Positions 11,008 to 20,571 of a DNA stretch of 29,132 bases are shown piece by piece. The notes beneath the pieces were generated by a model, which saw only the letters and a list, made by a program, of their open reading frames with translations, ran no database searches and was not told the origin of the DNA. The stretch spans positions 4,617,871 to 4,647,002 of the forward strand of contig BFEA01000024.1 in the NCBI GenBank assembly GCA_003427395.1, in the 5' to 3' direction. A program made the translations under genes and the position numbers. The stretch's first letter is position 1. Each line of letters starts with the position of its first letter. Source of the stretch: Chara braunii. Lineage: Eukaryota > Streptophyta > Charophyceae > Charales > Characeae.

Positions 11008-11507
11008 CGCCCGAATCGAACCTGTGCGCCAATCGTCACCCGAGGCACCGATCTCTCGAGCGCGACCCTACGCAGGTTGATTAGGACGGTCAAATCTAAC
11101 CACAAGATACATCTCACGGAAACTAAAATTGAACTTCACTCGTAAGTGCGCCTAGTCCCTTTTTTCATGCTTGACCCATAACTTTTACAAAGAAGATCAG
11201 ACGAGTATCGCGCGCGAGGCTCAAAATAAATATCGCGGCAGCACAGGTCTTAATCATATCAGCTAGCCATGCATGAGCACAAGCAGCCGCAGTGATGGCG
11301 TATTATGTATTATTCATAATCATGTGGCCCTCTATGGTCTCGAGGGTCACCTTCGACACTCAAGTGTCGGCTAACATACGTCTTGAGGGACTAATCTCTC
11401 AGTGCTAGACAACCACAAAAGGCGGTTGGGAGTTCTACCCTCTTCTGCACCTTGTGGAGAGTGGGTGGTAGACGGGCTCCGGCCCTTTGTGGTGGTCCGC
11501 GCTTATG
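11008..11507. other. Spacer without identifiable gene
   Basis: Contains a short CGACACT/AGTGTCG foldback near 11357. I see no supported reading frame or RNA. Confidence 0.5.
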
Positions 11508-11629
11508 GCCTTGGTTTGACCTTGACGGCCGCCATGGACCTTAACGTCCAACCATAAAAATTCTAAGAGCCTTGGTTTGACCTTGACGGCCGCCATGGAC
11601 CTTAACGTCCAACCATAAAAATTCTAAGA
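11508..11629. repeat. Perfect tandem duplication, 2 x 61 bp
   Basis: The unit beginning GCCTTGGTTTGACCTTGACG and ending ATTCTAAGA occurs twice back to back (11508-11568 and 11569-11629) with no difference that I can see. Perfect identity implies a recent duplication, or an assembly stutter. Confidence 0.95.
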
Positions 11630-12892
11630 AGTAAGGGATATATGAAGGGATCTTCCCTTTCTCTCAAGACATAACTTATTTAATCGCTACGCACAGTCCC
11701 AGTAGGCCATGCAGACACAAAGGATACACAAATATAAAGGGTTATAAGATACAAGACGATCACTCTCACAATCACAGTGTAGCTTCCTTCACAAATATTT
11801 ATGCAATCGCAGGCAAAATCGGATCTGGATTTGGACTCACAAAACATACCTGCAATCACATCAACGACTAGGCTACAAAAGTCGCCCGGAGTCGCCCGGG
11901 TCGCCCGGGTGACTGATTTTCGTTCCTTTTTTTTTTTTTTTTGAAAGGGGGGGGGGAGATCTTATTTGCGCTTCTAAAGAGCTATCCAAATCCGCTTTTT
12001 TTTTTTTTTTTTTTTGGGTTTTCGACATTTTGGAAGGGGGGTCTCTCTCCCTCGTCTTCCTCCACCTCTCTCCCTCCTCATCCTCCTCCTCGCTCCCTCC
12101 TCCTCGTCCTGTCTCGGCATGCGGCCGTACCCAAACCCCTCCTCCGCTATCTCATCCACCTCCCACTGCCTCCCAAACGATCGCGCCGTCACCACGTGCC
12201 CACTCTCTCCACGTGGCCCATATGCCTTTGGCAACCCATAACTGAGCTTGAAAAAAAAAAAAAAAAAAAAGGAATAAAAAAAAGCACCGAAATGAAAGAA
12301 TGGACATGGCCGATGTGAAAGGACAAGACGAAGAAATGAGAATACCAAACGGCGAAGAAGAATAATGGAGGAGCAGGAGGAATCATTCTTCCTCTTCTTC
12401 ATCCTCCTAGTTTCTTCTGCCTCCTCCACCTCCTCTTCCATTATTTTTCGTTGTCCCCCTCCTGTCTCCCTCCTCCTCCTCCATCTCGTCGACTTCCTGC
12501 TGCTTTGTTCGTCCTCCCCCTCCTTTCTCTGATGTCCTTCTCATCCTCCTTTCTCCGACGTCCTCATCATCGACCCCGCAAGTGTCCTTACCATTCGCCC
12601 ATTTTCGCCATGTGCCCACTGTTCGGCTGTTGAAGGCTTCAAGTTTCAAGGACGCCACGTGGCCCACTGTCGAGAAGTCTCCGATGATTAAAGTTCAAGG
12701 ACGACGAAAGTAGGAGGAGGCGGCGGAGGCGGAGGAGGAGGAGGAGGAGAAGTCGTCCGTGGGGCCACTGTGCGGACATTGCAGGCCTTCGGCGGTGGGG
12801 CAATGGCAACGGCAAGAACCGGTAACTGTTGGGCAGGGGGTCTTGCAGGCGAGGTCATGTAGTGTCATGCCCTGCTGTAGTCGCCCGTTAGT
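11630..12892. other. Homopolymer- and pyrimidine-rich spacer
   Basis: Contains three GTCGCCCGG words (11881-11911), T runs at 11927-11942 and 11996-12015, an A run at 12251-12270, long TCC/CTT-rich tracts (12040-12130, 12385-12560) and a GGA-rich tract (12712-12750). The oligo-T and oligo-A runs may be tails of old retroposons in either orientation, but I could not define target-site duplications. Open frames here are composition artefacts. Confidence 0.5.
12194..12219. promoter_or_regulatory. Paired G-box motifs with GGCCCA
   Basis: CACGTG occurs twice within about 20 bp, the second as CCACGTGGCCCA. The same CCACGTGGCCCA string recurs near 12657. CACGTG is the plant G-box (bZIP/bHLH) and GGCCCA is the site II / TCP-type word. 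No downstream gene is recognisable, so function is uncertain. Confidence 0.25.
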
Positions 12893-12986
12893 GCAGAAGG
12901 CTTGCAGGGAGAGAAGAGGTGGTGCGCCGCCTCCAGCCTGCAGAAGGCTTGCAGGGAGAGAAGAGGTGGTGCACCGCCTCCAGCCT
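12893..12986. repeat. Tandem duplication, 2 x 47 bp
   Basis: Unit GCAGAAGGCTTGCAGGGAGA... is repeated at 12893 and 12940, with one visible difference (GCGCC versus GCACC). A related partial unit precedes it (TCTTGCAGGCGAGG near 12841). Confidence 0.9.
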
Positions 12987-13162
12987 GGGCGATCTGCGGG
13001 TGGATGACGAGGGCCAACTATCAGAATTCGAACTACTTCTGCCTTCCCCCTGCCTGTCTTCTCCACACGGAGTGCACATTTTTTTCCCACCCTTCAGTCA
13101 TCTGGGGTTCGCAACCCTACGCACCACGGACACAAGACAACGATGGGCAAACATCAGCAACT

Positions 13163-13790
13163 CCATGTACACATATGAAACTGGTCACGGGATACCTTTT
13201 AGGACTAGTCCTACAAGCTGTAGTTTTAGAATTCTTCCAACCATCACGCAGCCAGTCCTAAAAGCTGTAGTTTTTAGGACTATTTTTTTGGGGATTCTTT
13301 CCATGTACACATATGAAACTTGCCAGCATTAGATTAGAACGGTGTTATGTGGGATATCTGAATCTTGCTTTCTGTGGGTTTGTGATGTTGGTAGTCATAA
13401 CTAGGAAGGTCCAGGTTTTGTCGTTTCCGAGGAGAGTTAGGAAGATGGATTTTGGTTGGCAAAAAGTTTGGCTCCTAGGTTCCGCCTGGACCGGTTGTTA
13501 GGTTGGTTAAGGTTTTCAAGTCTGAAACAAGTAAGCTAAACCGGCTGACGCTGCCGGGATATCTTCCGGGTTGAATTGTGAGGTCCCCGGCCTCGTTATG
13601 TTTCTTAAGATATAATAATAATGGAATGGTCCTTTTCAAAAAAAAAAAAAAAAAAAAAAAAAAAAACAACAACAACTTGCCAGGGGATACCTTCTAGGAC
13701 TAGTCCTAAAAGCTGTAGTTTTAGGATTCTTCTAACCAACACGCCGCCAGTCCTAAAAATCTTTTAGAACTCGTCCTAATGTTTTTTGGA
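13163..13790. repeat. Two-copy repeat (138-bp period), second copy interrupted
   Basis: Copy A starts CCATGTACACATATGAAACT at 13163 and copy B starts with the same word at 13301. Copy B is cut after AACTTGCCAG by the insertion at 13327-13673, then resumes at 13674 with AACTTGCCAGGGGATACC, matching copy A from GGGATACC onward. Both copies contain the 14-bp palindrome TAGGACTAGTCCTA (exact in each) and 'CGCCAGTCCTAAAA'-type words. The repeated, self-complementary AGTCCTAAAA/TTTTAGGACT words suggest a small non-autonomous DNA transposon or satellite. Family unknown. Confidence 0.85.
13327..13673 (+). mobile_element. Poly(A)-tailed retro-insertion with 10-bp TSD
   Basis: The segment ends in 29 consecutive A (13638-13666) followed by CAACAAC. 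It is flanked by the direct repeat AACTTGCCAG at 13317-13326 and 13674-13683. The neighbouring repeat copy A, uninterrupted at the corresponding point, shows what the empty site looked like. These are the marks of target-primed reverse transcription. The body is about 310 bp without a clear coding frame. Its 3' end, rich in TAATAATAATGG just before the tail, resembles a plant L1-type 3' end, so a 5'-truncated LINE copy or a SINE/processed transcript is likely. No pol III A/B box was clearly seen. Orientation is plus from the tail. Confidence 0.8.
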
Positions 13791-13907
13791 TTTTTTGAGG
13801 AGTGTCTAACGAGACCCTTAGTAGGGTGCATTTAATCAACTAGGACCCTTCGGGAAACAAAAAAAGAACAAAAAAAGGGGAAACTTTCGGAATGAACCCG
13901 GCCAACC

Positions 13908-13948
13908 ACCTTTCTCGGCTTTTTGGCTAAGATCAGTGTAGTATCTGT
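13908..13948 (+). pseudogene. U2 snRNA 5'-end fragment
   Basis: The stretch ACCTTTCTCGGCTTTTTGGC followed by TAAGATCAGTGTAGTATCTG matches the 5' stem-loop I and branch-site recognition region (GTAGTA) of U2 snRNA. I see one substitution (GGCC to GGCT) and one missing A in the AAG after GATC. Homology stops after ATCTGT: stem IIa, the Sm site and the 3' loops are absent, and I see neither a plant upstream sequence element nor a correctly placed TATA. It is therefore a truncated copy, probably a retro-derived pseudogene or the head of a chimeric retroposon, not a working gene. Confidence 0.75.
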
Positions 13949-13949
13949 G

Positions 13950-14432
13950 TTGACTCATTGGGGTGCCGACTCAGCAGGGCGTCGAAGCTCGTCCTCTGCT
14001 GATTCACCAGAATCAGGCCATAATTTTCTTAGAGCGGCACGTGTGCCCTCTGAGGTCCCTGTGCTGAATCAGCGGGGCGTAGAAGTTCCCCCTGTGCTGC
14101 CTCCTCAGCAAAGCGTACAAGTTCTCCCTGTGCTGGCTGAGCAGAGTGTAGAACTTCTACCTGTGCTGATTCAGCAGGGCGTGGCCAGTTCCCCCTTCCC
14201 AGACCTTACATCTCATCAGACAGCCATTCCATTTGGACACGTCGTGGCTTTTTTTTTCTCTCTTTTCCTTTCGAGAGAAGACAGGAACCGAAGCACACCA
14301 AAACCAAGATCCTTCTTGGTTTACAGAGTGATGAGTGGTAGCTCAAGTCCTTCCTCCCCAAGACTCGTTATGACCAGTCGGCCGCCGAAGCCTAGACTTG
14401 TTACGACCAGTCGAAGCCAATCTGACCCATAG
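13950..14432 (+). other. Open frame with 11-residue repeats, no ATG
   Basis: A plus-strand frame starting inside the U2 fragment is open to TAG/TGA-type termination at 14432, with no ATG until late. Between about 14060 and 14195 it encodes about four copies of a degenerate 11-residue unit (V/L-LPVL-x-QQ-G/S-V-E), matching a 33-36-bp DNA repeat (CTGTGCTGATTCAGCAGGGC and variants). The C-terminal part is Ser/Arg-rich with two PRLVTTSR-like repeats. It may be a repeated tract of a lost exon, or simply a minisatellite open by chance. Confidence 0.35.
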
Positions 14433-14572
14433 GACCGGAAGGCAATGTTCAAAAGGGACACATTATCAACAAGAAAGCCAGGAGGAAAACCACAAGGATC
14501 CAACCGAACTAAAGTTTAGCCATCAAAAGAGGGTAGAGCCGTAGACAGCGAACGAACACTGACAGCACCTAC

Positions 14573-14671
14573 CATCTCTGCGAGGAGTCTGTCGCGATAA
14601 GGCCTCCAAACTCCAGTGTGGCGTAAAAAGTGTGCATATAAAGGTTCATCAAGAGCACAAACATCATCGCG
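14573..14671 (-). CDS. BCAT-like P-loop protein, exon 2
   Basis: Thirty-three codons beginning RDDV and containing LDEPLYAHFLRHTGV and RPYRDRLLAEM. This corresponds to the region right after the P-loop in plant 'branched-chain-amino-acid aminotransferase-like' proteins, whose conserved block reads like QRDD...DEPLYA.FL. It is preceded on the minus strand by a GCGCAG acceptor (AG at 14673-14672) and followed by the donor GTAGGT (GT at 14572-14571), giving a phase-0 exon that joins exactly to exon 1 (17278-18279). The open frame continues past the donor for some codons with non-homologous residues, which is what intron read-through looks like. The next exon was not found in the remaining 14.5 kb. 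Confidence 0.75.
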
Positions 14672-15101
14672 CTGCGCGCCAAACAAGACCACAACCCAGA
14701 ACACACGCACAAACACAGTCGTCAGCACATTCGTCTTGAAACACAACTACTAATAAATCATTAAAGGAAACAGGGCCAAACGAATATTCTCTGTTCAGCA
14801 AACGGATGTGAATCTTCTCTGTAGATGAAAAATGAATCTTCCCTGTTGAGGAAACGCAGCTTCTCTGTTGCTGCGCAAACGAATCGTCCCTTCTGTTGAA
14901 AACGACATTTCTAAGTTGAGAGAGAACGAATCTTCTCTTCTCTGTTTCACAAGGGGACAGAAAAAAAAAAAGGAAGGAAACAACCGATGGTAGTAAAAGT
15001 TCAAAAAACTCCTCCACGTACATGACGGATCACGGTCCGTGCAAAAGAGCTGAACCGTTTGTCATGCAGTACTTTGAACTCCTATGCACGTGGAAAACCA
15101 C

Positions 15102-15102
<1 letters not shown>

Positions 15103-15163
<61 letters not shown>

Positions 15164-15180
15164 GAGAGAGAGAGAGAGGA
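15103..15180. repeat. (GA)n microsatellite in intron
   Basis: Long near-pure GA tract with a single AAAGC interruption near its right end. Confidence 0.95.
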
Positions 15181-15300
15181 GGGGGCAGAGCAACAGAAAT
15201 CCAGAGAAGAAAAAAAGGACAACGATTATACATAGGGACGAACAGAGGAGAACCCTCCTCTTACCTTCACAGACATGACCTGGACACGCCAACTACGGTC

Positions 15301-15545
15301 TGCGAAATCGACCTCATCCTAGACCCTGTCCCGAGCGCTACAACCCACCCCTCCCCATCCCCCTCACCCGCCTCCAAAACTCATTTGGTCTTCATCCTAC
15401 AGCCTGTCCCGACCATCTCTACAACCTAACCCCCCCCCCCCCCCCCTCCCCCTCTCCCTCTCCCCACTATCACCAAAACGCATTTAGTCTGCGAAATCGA
15501 CTTCACCCTAAAATCTATCCCGATCATCTCTACAACCAAAGCTCC
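15301..15545. repeat. Degenerate three-copy repeat with poly-C tract
   Basis: Units resembling TTCATCCTA(n)CCTGTCCCGACC followed by 'ATCTCTACAACC' begin near 15313, 15391 and 15501. The first and third are preceded by CTGCGAAATCGAC. Units are separated by C-rich spacers, including 17 C at 15430-15446. Confidence 0.7.
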
Positions 15546-16607
15546 TCCAGCCCTTCCTCCCCACTCCCCTCCCCTCCCCTCCCCTGCCCCTTCCAAGGCT
15601 ATCATTGAAAATGCATCACTGACTGACGATTTCCAATCATATGACGTCGTAATCATATCCGCCATGCTGTGCTACATCCAATGAAACCAATGAGCCTAGC
15701 TGCACATACCCTGAAGGCACGACGGCCTCGCAAAATCGATAGTCACATATCAGCAGCGGTCGCAGCCTCCCGATCCGCGAGTCAGTTCCCTTCGCCAGAG
15801 CTCCCCTCCCTTCCCCTCCCCCTCCACCCCTGCCGGCGCACACACATTCATTCCCCGCTTCCTTTCCCTCCTCTTTTTACCTCCCTCTTCCTTTCCCTCC
15901 TTCGCAAAACCAGTTGAACCTCAACAATGTCCCGCATTTTAAACGGTTGAACCCACTGCCAACACAGGGACCACTCTTCATACACATATATTGTCACACT
16001 GTGATTTATACACATATTATCAATATACGTATTCATTCTTTTGGCTGAGGTGCCTCAACAGTTAATGAGGGGGAAGTTGACAGGGAACCAAGGGTCACTG
16101 ATGTATACAGAGACGCGAACTATTCTTTGTCAGCAACCGGTCGGAACACGCATTCTTCCCTGACATTCTTTCTTCCCTTTTTCTTTTGTTTTGGCCGCGC
16201 CATCTTCTTGTTGGGCAGATACGCTGCTACCTTTGGCCTGCTTGCGCTTCACCCTGAAACCCTGAGACGTCGACACATGAACAAACCGACTCCTCCTTCG
16301 TCCGCTGAGTCGTCCGACGGCCAAGATCCTCGATTACTATTCCCACAATACCTTCGGTTTTCCGAGGGCAGGACGAATCCGATGCTTACAAATAACTCGT
16401 GAGTGGGGGGCGCACTTCGAACACACACGGGCATTATAGTGACATTTGCTGTAAATCTTTTGTGTTGCGGGCGTGCGTGTGTGTGAGAGAGGGAGAAGAG
16501 AGACGAAGAGCAAGATAGAAAGACAGAGAGAAAGAGAGAGGCAGGCACACAGACACATTTCGACGGACAAACAGATACACAGATCGCCCGATAACAAAAT
16601 ACCCATG

Positions 16608-16645
<38 letters not shown>

Positions 16646-16670
16646 GACGAAGGGGATAAATACCGAGAGA

Positions 16671-16693
16671 GATAATATCGCTGTGATGTATGT

Positions 16694-16728
<35 letters not shown>

Positions 16729-16845
16729 GAAAAGAAATGCCGACCTTAATGAACAGAGGATAATATCGCTGTGATGTATGTGTGTGTGTGAGAGAGAGAG
16801 CGAGAGAGAGGAAGAGAAATGCCGACCTTAATGAAGAGAAATTAG
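16671..16845. repeat. 88-bp tandem duplication carrying (GT)n(GA)n
   Basis: GATAATATCGCTGTGATGTA starts at 16671 and again at 16759. Both copies continue through GT and GA dinucleotide runs to GAAATGCCGACCTTAATGAA. The copies differ in dinucleotide number, as expected of slippage after duplication. A (GC)n-(GA)n tract lies just upstream at 16608-16646. Confidence 0.9.
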
Positions 16846-17277
16846 AAGAGTGCCGAGTGCTCCTCCAGCTCAGCCTAGCGTTTTGTAGAAGATGCGGGAG
16901 ACAAAAGAATAAAGGAAAAGAAAAAGTACGAAACCTAAGATCGATAGAGAGAAGCAGGACGGGAAAAAATATGCTGTGTTTGTTCGATATCCTCCGAAAC
17001 AGTGAACCTCGGAGCAAACCGGCAGCGAGGCGGAGTGAAAATCCACGAGGAGGGGTGAAGAGAAGTAGAGAACGGAACAACAGCAGATCAGAGAGGGCAA
17101 GCGAGATCAGCAAAAGGCTAGCGACCTCGCACGCGCGCGCGAGAGAGAGAAAGAGAGAGAGTGAGAGAGTAGATTTAGAAGAGAATGAGAGAGAGAGAGA
17201 GAGGAGATTTGGAAACGAGAATAAATTACGGCAAAAAATAAAGAAATGGCAGTATCCGATGGATATGCTAACAGCAC

Positions 17278-18279
17278 CTGTAAGAATGAATACATTAAGC
17301 AAGTGCTCATGGAACGGGGTCCCGACCAGACATTGATGCAAAAAGGATCAAACGGTTCGGCTGCTGCCTCGTCCTCCACGGTCCCAGACTCCGACCCGGC
17401 TGCCACGTCAGCCCCGCCTTCCGACCCCGCCTCGTCGCCAATGCTGGAAGCATGGTAAAGAAGTCGGTCGATGATATCCGACATGGCGTCTGTTCCTCCA
17501 TGATCGGCAGTTCCTTGACTGCTAAGACTTCTTGCGCTTGACGTTGTTGTCAACACCGCCGCACCTCCACTTCCACCCACACTCCCCTCCCTCCCTCCCC
17601 GTTCTCTTTCTCCTCCTCCCACCTTCCTCCCGTCCAGAGTCGGGCTTCGTACTCTCGGAAGGGTTGTTCCCCCTCCCTCGCCTCCTTGCAGTTGTTGCCC
17701 GGTCGCCGCCCCTTCTCCTCCGCCGCCATCTCCTGCTGCCACTGCTACACCCCCTCCTACTTTTCCTCCTCCTCCAGCACCGCTATTACCACTGCCATGG
17801 CCAGTCCCTCCTCCACCAACCATGGAACTACTACCAATAGTCCGCCTGTCAAAACTCGTACTCCTCCCCACCGAGTCCGACGATCCGGCCGTAGAAGCAC
17901 GGAAAGCCGACGACTGGTCGCCCCCGCCTGCTCCGGATCCCGACTGCGCTAGTTCCCCTGATGGTGGTGCTATCCAACTAGCCGTCCCGGGGATCGAGAA
18001 CGAAGTGCCACGTTGCCCTCTCGCAGCTGTAGAAGATAGCTCATATGCCCCTGCTGTAGTGGAGGAGGTCGCTGCCGTGGCCCCCCCCTTCTCCCCAGCA
18101 GCTGCTGCTTTCCCACCTCCCCTCTCTCTCCTCATCGTGGCTGCCAATTGATCCTGCAGGGTGGCCATCGCCAGAGCTCCCGTTCCCGCCCTTTGCGCAT
18201 GCTTCGCCGCCGTCAGCGGGTCCCCGCCTTGACTCTGACTCCGCCCAGAGCGCGCCGATGGATCCGGAAAAGACGCCAT
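17278..18279 (-). CDS. BCAT-like P-loop protein, exon 1 with long N-terminal extension
   Basis: The 334-codon exon starts at an ATG in strong context (GCGATGGCG). Residues 1 to about 300 are low-complexity, rich in Gly, Ser and Ala, with poly-Gly stretches (about 145-215) and an acidic segment just before the domain. Residues about 310-334 read PFCINVWSGPRSMSTCLMYS then FLQ. This is the opening beta strand and P-loop-like SGPRSMST motif of the sulfotransferase-fold domain that plant BCAT-like proteins carry before their class IV aminotransferase domain. The exon ends in CAG followed by GTGCTG, and joining to 14671 restores SFLQ-RDD in frame. Known land-plant members start almost at the motif, so the extension is unusual. 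Whether the aminotransferase domain follows cannot be seen. Enzymatic role is not established. Confidence 0.72.
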
Positions 18280-20334
<2,055 letters not shown>

Positions 20335-20568
20335 AACTACCCAAGCAGAGAAGGGTGGGGGTACGTGGGGCAGGTGGCCAGGGCAGCAATGCTCTGGGTC
20401 ATCTGGCAAGACAGAAACGGCCTCAGGTTTAGAGGGGAAGGTCTGCACGAAAAACAGGCTGAGGCAACCTTCAGAGGCCTGTTGGTCTCATCAATGAGGG
20501 CCGACTGGTCCAGGAAGGCAGGTCTGGGTAGACAGAGGGAGGGCTTAGCGTGGTTCCGGAACACCTAG
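20335..20568 (+). pseudogene. LINE ORF2 C-terminal fragment
   Basis: The frame ending at 20568 contains VARAAMLWVIWQDRNGLRF followed by a charged helical stretch with a spaced Trp (RADW). It resembles the segment after the zinc-binding domain at the end of plant L1-type ORF2 proteins, where an 'LLRGAVLW.IW..RN...F' pattern is usual. No reverse transcriptase or endonuclease motif precedes it within the open frame, and no poly(A) tail is evident downstream. I read it as a 5'-truncated or eroded LINE remnant. The frame upstream of 20335 shows no similarity. Confidence 0.45.
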
Positions 20569-20571
20569 ACA

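Larger units (their letters stand above)
14672..17277 (-). other. Intron 1 of the BCAT-like gene (2606 nt)
   Basis: Bounded by CAG|GTGCTG at exon 1 (donor GT at 17277-17276) and GCGCAG|CGC at exon 2. It is rich in microsatellites ((GA)n, (GT)n, (GC)n, poly-C) and carries an 88-bp tandem duplication. Large frames on its minus strand, including one of 334 codons at 16337-17341, are built of Ser-Leu dipeptides from (CT)n and are not genes. Confidence 0.7.

Noticed and set aside
13923-14432. 169-codon frame starting in the U2 fragment as a real protein
   Set aside because: No ATG until late in the frame; the apparent start is TTG within U2 homology.
16120-16203. 27-codon basic ORF (MARPKQKKKGRK...) on the minus strand within the intron
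   Set aside because: Good start context but very short, and its basic composition follows a local purine-rich tract. No evidence of splicing or homology.
16337-17341. 334-codon minus-strand frame
   Set aside because: Mostly Ser-Leu and His-Thr dipeptides from (CT)n and (GT)n tracts inside the intron. No domain, and no non-repetitive core.
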